A stretch of DNA of 64,000 nucleotides from Euphorbia lathyris (GCF_963576675.1 NC_088918.1:30387001-30451000); one strand, 5' to 3'. Shown: positions 1 through 10,903, numbered from the stretch's first letter. The notes: generated from the letters alone by a model not told the origin. Numbers and translations: made by a program.

Positions 1-1850
1 ATGCATGCTCAAGACAATTGTGCAACCCTGACCTTTTGAAATTGACAGCTTTACTCAAAACAAGACTAAGGGGTTTCAGTGCTAAGTTGGCAACCTAGTT
101 TCAACCGAGTGCAAAACTGAGAGCTAGCATTGTTATTTCTAGGGACAAAACAAAGGGTGGACACCCCACACTATTGCAGACAAAAATAGACAGAAATTTT
201 GGAAAGAACAGGCAATAAATGAGGCAATGAAACAATATATCTCCATGAAAGTTAGACAAAATCAAAACAAACAAACAAAACATACTTCTATATCAAAAAC
301 CCCTCCCCCACTTTATCCTCGCACTGTCTCAGTGCGGAATTCACACAATTAGGGGCGAAGGGCAGCAAACAGGAGAAAAATAAAGTGAAAGAGAAATTGT
401 GCTTACTGCCCTTTTTGGAGGAGTGAACCTCGTGTCTCATCTTTCTATGGGAAGGTTTGAAAAAAGTTCACATACTCAAAGTAAGCCTCTTGATTTGCAC
501 GTATTTCCTTGATCTCATTTAACATTCCTGTATCAGAAAAACAAAGATTGCCCTCTTCGGCGTAACAAATGCATATTTTTCAAAACTTCTATATTAAGAG
601 GTGGTGTGGTACAGGCTATGTGTCTATCAGTTTGTGCAACATTCACAAAGATTCACAGCCAAAGACGTGATCAAATATCCCAAATATAAATACTTGGGTC
701 ATCGTATCCTTATTTCTAACTGCGTAATTAATGGCCAAGAAAGGATGCATCAAACAAACAACAGGATTGAGAAAATAACGAGCTTTGGTCTTAGATGGCT
801 TGAACTTGGGTGCAGACTCAAGTGTAAAATCCTTAAAAAAAATATATATGTTCATCAAAATCACATATGCATCAGATTTCACAAATCAGGAATACAGGAA
901 TACACCAATCTCAATGCAAAACTCGGTTATGGACCAGTGATGGTCTTGATTTATCAACCTAAAATGAAAACACTCAAAACCTATATCCAATTTTCACGAA
1001 TCATACTGAAACTCAAAGATTCTATAAAATTCATGTATCATCTCATCAAAGATGGGATAATTCATGGCAAAGAAGTTCTCCCAAACTGTTCCACTAACAA
1101 ATTTATCAAAATTAGATTTCAAAAGGCTTGGTTTTCAGAGACACATACCTGGCTTGGTGGATTGAGTCTGCAAATCCGATTGACGCTGCTGTGAAGTTGC
1201 AAGATGTCGCGAATTAAAGGTTGTGGCTTGAAGGATGCGATTGAAAGATGAAATTGAAATGGGAATTTAAAGGAAGTGGCTGTGGTGTTCCAATTTGTGG
1301 AAAATTGAGGGAGTGAAGAAAAAAGAAAAATGAATGGGATGGTGGGTGAAGTGAATGGCGGGTGAATTGTGAGGGTGAAAGAAAGAAAATTGAAGTGGCG
1401 GTGGTGGATGGTGTGGGTTTTTAAGAAATTAGGAAAAGAAGAAAGGGAAAAGAAGTGGTGATGTGAGGCGAGTTTGTGAGGGAGACTGAAGAAAGTGGAG
1501 TGGCAGTGGTATGAGTGCCGTCGACGGATCGAAAGAAATTGGAAATTGAAGGAGGTGAGGATTGTGAGATAGTGGGACGGTAGGGTAATGCTAGGTTTAT
1601 TTAATTGTGTTTTTTTTCTTTTTTTACCCCTCACTTCTCTATTTTTCATACTAAACACTTTTGGACTTCCATTAACTTCATAACTCATCTTTTTGGGCCT
1701 TTATTCCTCCATTCTTTTCTTTTCTTCACACCTGAAAATCAAAACTCAACAATTGAAGCCTTTGGGGAAGATGATGTTAGTTAATTTAGTTGTTGCAAAT
1801 AAAAATAAATAAATAAATAAATCAAATGAAAATGAAATTATGAACATCAG
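1..1850 (-). other. Noncoding 3' part of the retroelement; no gene seen
   Basis: Open frames here are low-complexity and have no recognisable domain. On the minus strand, about 300-315 reads as a G-rich tract (AGTGGGGGAGGGG). This resembles the conserved AAGTGTGGGGGAGG motif of Tat/Athila internal noncoding regions or a polypurine tract. A match just upstream of an LTR start could not be confirmed. Whether everything left of about 1700 belongs to the element is inference. Confidence 0.4.
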
Positions 1851-1932
1851 TCTTGGGCAAGACTAAAACTGGGCTGCCTCCCAATAGCGCCTCTAGTTAG
1901 CGTCTTTGGCTAGACGTTCTTGAGCTCTAAGG

Positions 1933-4620
1933 CTAGTCTCCTGGATCAAGATATTGCACTTCTTCGAGGACTCCAATTGGGATATTCTCATAAAACGGCT
2001 TAAGTCGGTGGCCATTTACTTTTTGCACATTCCCATTCTTCAAGCTCTGAGTTTCCACTGCACCATCAATATTCATGTCACACTGCTTAATCGCCCATAA
2101 GGCTCTGTGTTCTGGTTTTGGTGCCTGCAAAATAGAAGGTAATGGGCGTTGATTAACACGAGAAATTGTTTTAACATCAGAATTTTCCGGTTTTGATTTC
2201 AGCACTGCCATTTTTGGCATGACTTCCTGCACATCTTCTCTAAGCTCCACGTCCTTCTCCTTTATTTCATCATACACATTCAGACTTTCCTCAACAACCA
2301 CCTGCAATTTATCTTCCCTAAAAATCTCAAAAACTTGCTGAGTTATTGGTTCGACAACATCTATACCACAAACAGAATGCACTTCATTAGGAAATTTTAT
2401 GGTATCATAAACATCAAATTGAACAATTTTACCATCAAACTCCATAGTCAGTGTTCCTTTGTGAACATCAATTTTTGTCCGAGCTGTTGTTAGGAATGGT
2501 CTACCTAACAGGATTTCAGATGAATCTGAAGGGTGATCTTCATCTTCCATGTCTATGACATAGAAATCAGCTGGGAAAATTAAACCATCAACCTGCACTA
2601 AAACATCTTCCAACAACCCTTCGGGGTAAATAATAGATCGATTAGCAAGTTGAAGTACTACTCCCGTTTCCTCAAGAGGTCCAGCATTTAAAGACAAATA
2701 AATAGACATAGGCATGATATTTATAGAAGCTCCTAAATCACACATTGTCCTCTTAATACTAGTGTTCCCAATTTGACAAGAAATTGCAAACATACCTTTA
2801 TCCTTACACTTTTGGGGCATTTTCCCTTGGAGTACAACAGACACATTCTCAGCCATGACAATCTTTTCATATCCAATTTGTTTTATCTTGTTAGCACACA
2901 ATTCTTTGAGAAATTTAGCATATCGAGGGATTTGTCTAATAGCATCAAGTAAAGGAATATTTACCTCGACCTTGCGGAACGTCTCAAAGATATCTTTTTC
3001 TTCTTTTTCCTTTTTAGTCTTGGTCAGACGATCAGGGAAGGGTGGTCTAATCACCAAAGGCGTGTGTTGATTCATGGTTTTCTCTCCAGACGACTTACCT
3101 ACTGCATCTTCCTTTTCTATTACCTCTTCTCTACTCGTGGACTCTCCCGACACAGCTTGTTCAGATTCAGGAACAGATGTAGTCTTGGGCAAGGCTAAAT
3201 CTTTTCCGCTGCGAAGTGAGATTGCACTCACATTTTGCCTCGGATTCGCCTCAGTTTGCGAAGGTAACTTCCCTTGGGACTGTATTGCACTCAAAGTGGT
3301 TGCTATCTGACTCATTTGTTTTTCCAAGTTTTGGAAGTTCGCTTGAACGTTGGCATTGACCTTGCTTTGCTCTTCCTGGAATTTCAGCAAGTTAGACACA
3401 ACAGACTGATCAATAAAACTAGACGCCATACCTGAACTTGGATCCGTTTGAATTGGTCTATATTGTTGGGGTCTTTGGTACTGTTGGGGAATGTTTGGTT
3501 GAACCACATTACTTTGCGGCTTGTAGCTGAGGTACGGATGATCCCGCAGTCCAGGATTATATGTATTCGAGTATGGATCATACTTCCTTGGGGGATGTCC
3601 CTGATATCCGAGCACGACACTGATCTGTTCCGGTGTACCTTCGTGCAATGTGGGACATTCATCTGTGGCATGTCCAATAACTGTGCAAATCCCACACGCC
3701 TTAGCTTGAACTGCTGTTCCTACAACCAGATTTTGAACAAGAGATGTCAGTGCATTAAGTTTCTCCTCAATGGATGAGGTGTTTACCTCGTATGCTTTCC
3801 GTGGAGGCTCTTGTTGTTTCCCAAATTGTTGGGAAGTTGCTGCCATACTTTTGATCAGCTCTTTAGCTGCAGTTGGCGTTTTATCAAAGAGGCTTCCCCC
3901 ACTAGCAGCATCTATCATCTTTCTTTCCATGCCTAACATTCCCTCATAAAAATATTGAATCAAGGAATGTTCAGTTATCCCATGTTGGGGGCAGCTTGCA
4001 CACAGCCTTTTGAACCTCTCCCAATAATCATGGAGTGTTTCAACATCCTTTTGCTTGATGCCGCTGATCTCTCTACGGATCATCGCTGCACGTGATGCTG
4101 GAAAATACTTTTCTAAGAATGCTTGAGCCATGCCAGTCCATGTTGTGATGGATCCGGAGGGCAGGTTGAGAAACCAATCTTTAGCTGCATCCTGCAAAGA
4201 AAAAGGAAAAACTCTTAATTTCACTTGTTCCTCAGTAATTCCTTGCGGACTCATACCTGAACAGATAGCATGAAACTCTTTTAGATGATTATGCGGGTTT
4301 TCACTTTCCATCCCATGAAATTTAGGCAAGTAATGAATCAGTCCCGACTTAAGCTCAAATGCCGCATCCAGGTTTGGATATGTGACGCATAAGGGTTGTT
4401 GATCAGCTTGAGGTGCATGAAGTTGCCTCAATGTTCGTTCCGCCATCGTTTCTACTTCAGATGGTTCACTTTCCTCGCTGGAAATTTCCTCTTCTTCACT
4501 AGAACTGGAAGTTTCAGCCCCTTGTAATTTTTGCAACCTCACTTCTTTACGAAATCTTCTTGCTAGCAATTCAATTTCTGATTCAAAAAGCAGTTGCTTT
4601 GAAGTTTCTGACCTGGTCAT
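1933..4620 (-). CDS. Retroelement gag-protease polyprotein fused to an integrase C-terminal tail
   Basis: This 895-residue frame is uninterrupted. A Retrotrans_gag capsid domain lies at roughly residues 95-225 (FHGMESENPHNHLKEFH to IQYFYEGM). A CCHC knuckle, CGICTVIGHATDEC, follows near residue 310. A long Q/P-rich linker leads to an aspartic protease near residues 600-720 with CDLGASINIMP at the active site; the DLGAS form is usual in this plant lineage. The last 40 or so residues contain NVQKVNGHRLKPF, which looks like the very end of a Ty3 integrase rather than anything in gag or protease. RT, RNase H and the integrase core are therefore missing between protease and tail while the frame stays open. 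It begins about 50 bases after the primer-binding site, the normal position for gag. Confidence 0.85.
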   Translation of the reverse strand: MTRSETSKQLLFESEIELLARRFRKEVRLQKLQGAETSSSSEEEEISSEESEPSEVETMAERTLRQLHAPQADQQPLCVTYPNLDAAFELKSGLIHYLPKFHGMESENPHNHLKEFHAICSGMSPQGITEEQVKLRVFPFSLQDAAKDWFLNLPSGSITTWTGMAQAFLEKYFPASRAAMIRREISGIKQKDVETLHDYWERFKRLCASCPQHGITEHSLIQYFYEGMLGMERKMIDAASGGSLFDKTPTAAKELIKSMAATSQQFGKQQEPPRKAYEVNTSSIEEKLNALTSLVQNLVVGTAVQAKACGICTVIGHATDECPTLHEGTPEQISVVLGYQGHPPRKYDPYSNTYNPGLRDHPYLSYKPQSNVVQPNIPQQYQRPQQYRPIQTDPSSGMASSFIDQSVVSNLLKFQEEQSKVNANVQANFQNLEKQMSQIATTLSAIQSQGKLPSQTEANPRQNVSAISLRSGKDLALPKTTSVPESEQAVSGESTSREEVIEKEDAVGKSSGEKTMNQHTPLVIRPPFPDRLTKTKKEKEEKDIFETFRKVEVNIPLLDAIRQIPRYAKFLKELCANKIKQIGYEKIVMAENVSVVLQGKMPQKCKDKGMFAISCQIGNTSIKRTMCDLGASINIMPMSIYLSLNAGPLEETGVVLQLANRSIIYPEGLLEDVLVQVDGLIFPADFYVIDMEDEDHPSDSSEILLGRPFLTTARTKIDVHKGTLTMEFDGKIVQFDVYDTIKFPNEVHSVCGIDVVEPITQQVFEIFREDKLQVVVEESLNVYDEIKEKDVELREDVQEVMPKMAVLKSKPENSDVKTISRVNQRPLPSILQAPKPEHRALWAIKQCDMNIDGAVETQSLKNGNVQKVNGHRLKPFYENIPIGVLEEVQYLDPGD

Positions 4621-4647
4621 AAATGGCTTTAAATCAAGTTAGATTAG

Positions 4648-4665
4648 TCCCCGGCAACGGCGCCA
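4648..4665 (-). other. Primer-binding site complementary to tRNA-Asp
   Basis: On the minus strand this reads TGGCGCCGTTGCCGGGGA, matching the 3' end of plant tRNA-Asp, the usual primer of Tat/Athila elements. It lies five bases from the LTR edge and just upstream of gag, which fixes the orientation. Confidence 0.85.
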
Positions 4666-4670
4666 AAATT

Positions 4671-6045
4671 TGACGGTTGTCGAATCCACCAAAAATAAAA
4701 TATAACTTCACAGCCCTCAGGCTTGCACAAGGGTAAGCAAAGGTCGTACCCAAAGGACTAATACTGATCTAATTTGTAAATATAACCAAACAAATAAATA
4801 AAAAGTAAAAAGGGGGATTGGAATAGATGTTTGCTAAATTAACAAAAGTAATGAAGTTGAGTTGTAATTGAATAAAATGATTAATTAGAATTTCAGTTAA
4901 GGGATTCTCAGGCAAGGAATTTAGTTAGTCTTGATCATTGACAGAAATGATATTTCTTCTAAATTGCATATCAGACTAGTTTGGTGTATTCTTCCTAAAT
5001 AATGAATTAACCAAGTAAGACTGTAGTTAACTCCTAATTAACGAATAACCTTACCTCAGCGGCTAAGATTCAACCCGTTAACAGCATTATGAATTAGAAG
5101 AACCTAATCTAAGCCAACCGATTCTCAGCGATATCGATTCAGAAACTTAATTACTGATGTGATAAAGTCGAAAATAGATGTATTAATGTCACATGGAGAG
5201 TTCTCAATTTGTCAATCTGATTATCCCCAAATACAATCTAGATTTCAACTTTATAGCATCAATTGCTACTAACTCAGATTTAACTAAATAATGACTCGTT
5301 GATTATCTAGTTTAATCAGACAGCCATATGCCAGTTTAATCAAATGAACAATCGGCCGTATCATTCAAAAGCAAACTAACAATTGAGATAAAATCTCTAA
5401 ACACAGTGAATAAACAAATGATATGAATAAAGAGAAAATACTAGAAAAGAAACGATCTCACAATACTTGAAGATTCCTGCCTTTGAATTATCCCTTAACC
5501 GAAATAAAGAGTTTAGCTATGAATAGCCATAAAGAACAAAATAAATGTTTCTGAGTTTTCCAGTCTGAAGAACGATAGATAAATGTACGTCCAGTCTAGG
5601 CAAGAAGAGAGAAGATAATCTAATCTCAAACCTAATGTTTTTGTAGAGAAAATATATCCCTAAAAATTAGCTAACAAAATAATATCTTTCCCCATCACAA
5701 ATCTTTTCTAATCTTCTCATATCCCTTATTTTATGCCTTCTTCTTTGAGTAGGAAAGAGTCCTGATCAATCTAAACATCATCAGTTCGGAAGTCTTAGTC
5801 TTGGGCAAGACTAACTCCAGTTCGTTTCAGCTCCTTTGATTCAGTTCATCTTGGGCAAGACTAACTCCATTTCGTTTCAGCTCCAAAGTTTCTTCAAATT
5901 AAGTCCAATTCTGCTCCTTTTAATCATTTGAGTCCTGTGGAGACAAATCATACCAAAACAAGCAATAATATCCGAAATAACACTAAATTAATTAAGTAAT
6001 CTAGCACCAAAGTGGACATTTGAACGTTGAATTGGACACTTATCA
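4671..6045 (-). repeat. 5' LTR of the pol-deleted element
   Basis: The LTR is about 1375 bp. On the minus strand it opens TGATAAGTGTCC, typical of this lineage, and closes in CCGTCA next to the primer-binding site. The flanking base run outside it is ctcat. The matching copy and target duplication are outside the window, so the outer boundary rests on the TGATAAG start alone. Confidence 0.7.
5799..5897. repeat. Two-copy 50-bp tandem repeat inside the LTR
   Basis: The unit starts TCTTGGGCAAGACTAACTCC at 5799 and again at 5849, a period of 50 bases. The same quasi-palindromic TCTTGGGCAAG core recurs inside gag near 3183 and just past the gag stop at 1851. Confidence 0.8.
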
Positions 6046-6090
6046 CTCATTACAAACAAGGGTAAAACCTATGAATTATCTCAGGCGCCC

Positions 6091-6253
6091 CTGCCGGATT
6101 TGTATTTAGCCTTCATGGCCTCGGCCCGTGCCGGATTTGTATTTAGTCTTCATGGTCTCGGCCCCTGCCGGATTTGTATTTAGCCTTCATGGCCTCGGCT
6201 TCTGCCGGATTTGTATTTAGCCGTCATGGCCTCGGCCCCTGCCGGATTTGTAT
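6091..6253. repeat. 37-bp tandem repeat, about 4.4 copies
   Basis: The core TGCCGGATTTGTATTTAG recurs at 6092, 6129, 6166, 6203 and 6240, exactly 37 bases apart. Units are GC-rich compared with the surroundings and differ by a few substitutions. Confidence 0.95.
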
Positions 6254-7162
6254 ATTCGAGTGATCTCTTTTCATTGCTCTTTTTTTTTTTTTTTTTTTGT
6301 ATGGACTTGCAACCATAATCCTTGCTCAATTTCATCCTGTGACCATCTATGGGTCAGATGACAATTTCACAAATAGATTTTTTTTTTTTCTTTTTCCACG
6401 ACCTTCTATGGTCAAATGAATCTTCCGTCATTTCATCTTCGCAAGGCCTTTTATGGCCACAGAACCATTTCATTGGGTTGTTCTCACCCGATAATCCCAA
6501 TTATATCCGCTGTCTATCCTTTGCCACGATAGACTTGGGCCAATATATCTATTGTTGCCCACCATTTCTCGCATAAGGGTCTATTTCCGTATGATGGACA
6601 ATGTCCATGTAATCCGACGGTAACTCTATAATGAGTTTTCCTTTATTCTTGAGTAGGCACACACAATGGAATTCAACAATCCATTCATGTCCTTCCCCTG
6701 ATCCTTCAAATTCCACATGAGTTTTCTCGACTCATGGAAGAAAAAAAGTAATGTCTAACCGAATTAGAATGATTCATGCACAAATTACGCCTCAATAATT
6801 TGGCTATGATAACCATCTATTCGCTAGATCATCCCCACGCTACTTCACACGAGTTCCGAATTCCGAATATTCCTTACGCATTCTCCCCCCGTTAAAGGGA
6901 TTGAATCACCCGCAATCCCATCGCCTACTACCGTAGGGGAGTATGCATTCACTTTCTAGCATTCACATGCGTTAGTGATCTTAGTTCCCTTTTGCTATTT
7001 CCGCATTCCCACACACTGGGTAATATTTCGCCACACTGCCCTGGTAAACCATGGGCTTTTATCAATCCGAGAAGCATCATAAAATATTCTCGGAAAAGCA
7101 TCATAAATTTCCGTCCGTCAATTCTTTGGGGAAATTTAGGATCTTTAGTATCGCAAGTCCGC

Positions 7163-7422
7163 ATCTCCAAGGTCTCGCTTAGTTAGAGATATGTTCGCTC
7201 ACACCACGATGAACTCGATTAGTTAAAGCAACGTTGGCTCACACCACGAAGAACTCGTTTAGTTAAAGCACTATTGGTTTATACTACGAAGAACTCGCTT
7301 AGTTAAAGCTGGCACACTCTCTTCAGGGAGAACTCTTTTAGTTGAAGCTTACTTGCCCACCTCGCAAAGGTCTTGCTCAGTTTAAGAGACTACTACATAC
7401 TTCACAAGGCCTTTGATTAGTT
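7163..7422. repeat. Degenerate 40-bp tandem repeat next to the primer-binding site
   Basis: A core like GAACTCGCTTAGTTAAAGC recurs at 7171, 7211, 7251, 7291 and 7330, and in weaker form near 7370 and 7410, with periods of 39-40 bases. The array ends a few bases before the primer-binding site, so it forms the start of the element's leader. Confidence 0.85.
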
Positions 7423-7423
7423 C

Positions 7424-7437
7424 TGGCTCTGATACCA
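7424..7437 (-). other. Primer-binding site complementary to initiator tRNA-Met
   Basis: The minus strand reads TGGTATCAGAGCCA, the standard tRNA-iMet complement of plant LTR elements, two bases inside the LTR end. Confidence 0.85.
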
Positions 7438-7439
7438 AA

Positions 7440-7953
7440 TGTCACGGGGGTAATCCTAGGCCCGGCCTAAGCCCCGTGTGGCGCCTCGACTTCCCCAAGT
7501 CTCGGCCAGCCAACTCCTACCGAAGGGTCCCGTCAATACCTCTGTCGGTATTCCGTCCCGGAAGGGTCTCCCTGTGGGGCAAGCCTCACCCTAGAATGGG
7601 CTCGCACTATGGGGCACTCACCGGCCCCCATAATGTCCGTAGGGTTCCACCCTACGGAGACATCCGCCTTCCTTCCCGAAGGACGTATGCCCGACTCTCC
7701 TAGTCTACTAGGGTGGATCACTTAGGCCAGTACCGATTACTGACCCCGGGGGCGGCGGAGATCCATACGCCAGGGTAGTCCCTGTCCCCCTATAATGTTT
7801 TTTATACCAACTCGGATCCTCCCGTCCGCGTACGTTGATATGCTCCATACACCACACAGCTTGTCAATAGGGTTGAGTTTGCCTATGGCCAAACTCCCCC
7901 CCTTACACTGGGTATGTTGAGCTCTGAAAAGAAGGTAAGCATAGGCTGTCACA
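7440..7953 (-). repeat. LTR (514 bp) of the second element
   Basis: It runs TGTGACAGCC to CCGTGACA on the minus strand and abuts the primer-binding site. It is notably GC-rich at its 3' end. The outer edge is inferred from the matching TGT..ACA terminus; no partner LTR is in the window. Confidence 0.65.
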
Positions 7954-9023
7954 AGCTTGACCTTTGTTTTCTCTCTGAAATTTTTGCCCTCCAACACTTG
8001 ATGACTCTGATTTGTTTTCATATCAGATGATTGTCAGCAAATGAAGACGACTTCCAGAAAAGGAAAAAGAAAATCTTTGGACTAGATATAAGAAAACTAA
8101 GTTTATCTAGAAGCTTCCGAGCTGAATTTCTAAAATGTAAATTTGTTGATATGATATGTGATGATCTTTCTACAGAAATGAGTAAAGCTTTTCTTAATGA
8201 GGGACATGGAATGAACATACCACTATTCTTATTCAGGACAGCACATGCAGAAAAAACATCTGTTTTTGGAGAGTGGAGACTACAGAATGAGCCAAAGCAA
8301 CAAGGAAAATCTATAAGGAATTAAGAACCTTAAACATGAATATGTTCCTATTGAATTCATAGATATCTTTTGAAAGAGCTTCAGATGAATGTCTTCAAGC
8401 TTTTATCCTGCTTATATGATACAAAACTTATTTATTCACGATCTTCATTTGAATCTTCACTTAGCACCAGATATTATCAACATTTTACAAGGCTGCCTGC
8501 TTGTATGAATACAAAACTTGTATATTCATCTGAATTTTCACTTAGCACCAAAAAATTTATGAGGATCTTACAATTTCAACAACTCTTTGCAATGTAGTCA
8601 AAAGGACAGCAGATAGATATTGAAATTTTGTTCCACTTTAGAAAACAGAACTGCTGGAAATGAATAGGAAGACCATTAGCTCTATTCGAATATTTCATTC
8701 ATACAACATCCAACATCAATGTAAACTAACATAATTGGAACATCTTTATGTCTTATCTGCTCATAATCACTAGGAACATTAAAGAACATAAGATGACTAG
8801 TTCATAGTTGCAGAGGAGGAGGCGGAGGCAAAGTATAAGCCAACCATAAGAATAGAGAGGGTAGAAGAAAATTAATGCTTTTCATTTGATATATCTTAGC
8901 TTAATGCTTAGGTGACAATAAGGTGAAATGTCTTGGGTGATTGCATTACTATATATAATTATACATAACCCTGTCAACACTTTTATGCTTGCATCACTGT
9001 GTTGATGACATGGAAATTAATCA
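7954..9023. other. Unrecognised sequence with one possible exon remnant
   Basis: A 97-codon plus-strand frame at 8031-8324 (starting MSANEDDFQKRKKK) has balanced composition but matches no family I recognise; it could be an old exon. At about 8416-8485 and 8504-8571 there is an imperfect duplication around TACAAAACTT..TTCACTTAGCACCA. Nothing else is supported. Confidence 0.3.
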
Positions 9024-9049
9024 CTACACCGACAGACACCCCTAACTTA

Positions 9050-9234
9050 AAGGGCGGCCCGGTCGCATTACGCGTCCCCGCTGAGCGAGGGTCCGGGGAG
9101 GGGTCCCACCACAAGGGTGTATTGGGAGCAAGCCTTCCCTTGCCAATTTAATTAGCAAGAGGCCGCTCCTAAGACTCGAACCCGTGACCTCAGGTCACAC
9201 GGCAACAACGTTTTTACCGTTGCGCCAAGGCTCG
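9050..9234 (-). mobile_element. Au-type SINE with long target-site duplication
   Basis: On the minus strand it starts GCGAGCCTTGGCGCAACGGT (Pol III box A region), has GGTTCGAGTC (box B) about 45 bases on, and ends GGGCCGCCCTTT, the familiar Au SINE layout and 3' end. Identical 26-bp direct repeats flank it at 9024-9049 and 9235-9260, which proves insertion by target-primed reverse transcription. It needs LINE-encoded enzyme and encodes no protein. It is not a tRNA gene. Confidence 0.92.
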
Positions 9235-9765
9235 CTACACCGACAGACACCCCTAACTTAGAGAGGGAAAATTTATGCTTGTTGCTAACTAATCTTGTAT
9301 TGTTATGGTGATATCCAATATGTCATTTAAGTTATTTATCTACTTAAATCTGGGAATATTAAACCCATGGTCCCTCATCTTTGGCTTAGTTTCTTTATGG
9401 CCCCTAAACTTCAAAACTGGACCTAAAAATTCCTGAACTTTGCCATTTACTAACATAAAAGTCCCTTATAAAAGTAAACAACCTCAAAATGACATGTGAA
9501 GACCTTGGCCATGGGTGTAATTTACCCAAGCAATCAATACTTTTCCATCACTGTAATATGTAAAGAATTAAGAGTTAAAGATTGGTAACTGAAAGCTCTT
9601 AGTTACCATTTTTTTGAAAATAAAGTGGCAGGAGTTAAATACCTGACTTGCCATTGTACATATAATATATAGAAGAATTACATCTCTTATTAGTTCATGC
9701 ATTATTATTGTGTTAAAGAGGTACTCTTTGTATTTAGTAATGCACGCTTATGTATTATGTCTAGT

Positions 9766-10556
9766 CTAGTTGACATTGGCAAACTTGTCCTGGAGATCCT
9801 TAACCACATCTTGATCCAACATAAAGGCTTTAGCAAGAATATCAGGATTAATGGGTGGATTAGGACCAAAGACAGCATTAGCAATAGTAATAACACCTGG
9901 ATTTTGGCTGCTTAAACCAGCAAAAGCAACACCTTTAGTTTTAGCAATATTGAACTGGAAGTGAATTAGTCCAATTGGGAATACAAAAACATCTCCTGGG
10001 TATAGTGTTTTAGTGAAGAGCTTATTAGGATTAGATGTGACGAAACCAACAAGGAGAGTTCCTTCAATCACAACAAGGATTTCAGTGGCACGAGGGTGAG
10101 TATGAGGAGGGTTTAATCCACCATTTGGGGCATAGTCAAGCCTAGCCAATGATATACCAAGTGTGTTAAGTCCTGCTATTTGATCAACATTTAATAATGT
10201 TACATTTACTCCGTTTGCATTATTTGTATCTCTTGGTATGTTCAGTCCAGCAAAGAAGAAATCTTCTGCTACTGTCTCATTTGGGTTCTTGCAGAACTTT
10301 CCATTCACAAAAACTGCATTCATTAATATATATCTTCCAAATTAATATCCATGGATCGATGTATATACCATAAGAAGATATGATTCTGAAAAAAATAAAA
10401 GAAATTAAATAGAGAAGTTGAGAAATACATACCAGCATTCTTGGGCTCAGCTATGGCTACACAGAAATCCTGGAGGGGGCTAGGATCATAAGCAGATGCC
10501 AAAGACGAAGCCAATGCTAATATAGCTAAAGGTACAAGGAATTTAACACTTTTCAT
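9766..10556 (-). CDS. Germin-like protein 1 (two exons)
   Basis: Exon 1 is 10433-10556, the intron 10314-10432 (GT..AG), and exon 2 9766-10313, giving 223 residues, normal for the family. Germin-like proteins are secreted cupin glycoproteins of the apoplast or cell wall; some have superoxide dismutase or oxalate oxidase activity, often linked to defence. A signal peptide covers residues 1-22 (ends SLASA). The two disulfide cysteines are in QDFCVAI and GKFCKNP. Germin box 1 ([18 protein letters not shown]) and box 2 ([16 protein letters not shown]) supply the three His and one Glu manganese ligands, all present. The start is the ATG that opens the signal peptide; an upstream in-frame ATG would only add a 5'UTR-like stretch. 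It is nearly identical to the copy at 35847-36627, with four substitutions noticed. Enzyme activity cannot be told from sequence. Confidence 0.93.
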
Positions 10557-10656
10557 TTTCTTTTCTTTCCCTTGAGTGAGATAATTTAAGAGACGCCTCA
10601 AGCTTAATTATATCTAAAGATGTCTCAAGTGTGAGAAGCTTAATTATATCCCATGA

Positions 10657-10666
10657 GTATTTATAG
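10657..10666 (-). promoter_or_regulatory. TATA box of germin-like gene 1
   Basis: CTATAAATAC on the minus strand lies about 100 bases upstream of the start codon. It is conserved at the same distance in the duplicate gene. Confidence 0.7.
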
Positions 10667-10903
10667 GTGATTTTTTTTTTGAAATGTACAGTGCCAATTA
10701 CTCGACACAATAAATTGATAGAAAACATATTATTTATTAAATTTAGTTTTTTACCTAATTGTCTTAGCTCACCGCTGCATTGCTCATGGAATAAGTCTTG
10801 TTTACTCAATTTCTAGTGAATTCAGAGTTTTGAACGAGTTATTAAAAACTAGAGCGATTCAAACCTTTTGAATTTAGCTTAAGTATAGGCCTGACTAGTT
10901 GGA

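Larger units (their letters stand above)
1..6045 (-). mobile_element. Tat/Athila-type LTR retrotransposon, pol-deleted (TR-GAG-like), cut by window edge
   Basis: Read on the minus strand, this has a 1.37 kb LTR (6045 to 4671), a primer-binding site matching tRNA-Asp, a gag-protease reading frame (4620 to 1933), then a long noncoding stretch to the window edge. No reverse transcriptase or integrase core is present. Right after the stop codon, at 1862-1915, comes the G-rich GGGAGGCAGCCCAG-type sequence (reverse complement of 1873-1886) that I know from just downstream of pol in Tat/Athila elements, so the sequence passes from protease almost straight to the pol end. I infer a non-autonomous derivative relying on a relative for replication enzymes. 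No second LTR is visible, so the 3' end should lie left of base 1. Confidence 0.75.
6046..7953 (-). mobile_element. 5' part of a second LTR retroelement (LTR, PBS, leader)
   Basis: On the minus strand this has a 514-bp LTR (7953 to 7440), a primer-binding site for initiator tRNA-Met, then about 1.4 kb of noncoding leader that stops abruptly at the LTR of the neighbouring element (6045). I see no gag frame. Most likely the pol-deleted element inserted into the leader, or the two were joined by deletion. The superfamily cannot be stated from what remains. Confidence 0.6.

Noticed and set aside
601..1194. 197-codon plus-strand open frame
   Set aside because: No family features, no codon or composition signal, and opposite to the retroelement; probably chance in a noncoding region.
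1119..1688. 189-codon minus-strand frame
   Set aside because: Low-complexity Ser/His/Phe-rich translation of a G/A-rich plus strand; no recognisable domain.
7413..7703. 96-codon frame in the LTR
   Set aside because: GC-rich LTR sequence next to a primer-binding site; no homology features.
9050..9234. tRNA gene
   Set aside because: Pol III boxes are present, but a 26-bp target duplication, the Au-type 3' end and lack of a cloverleaf show a SINE.
10323..10601. Longer N-terminus for germin-like gene 1 and read-through into the intron
   Set aside because: Conserved splice sites and signal-peptide start in both paralogs support the two-exon model.
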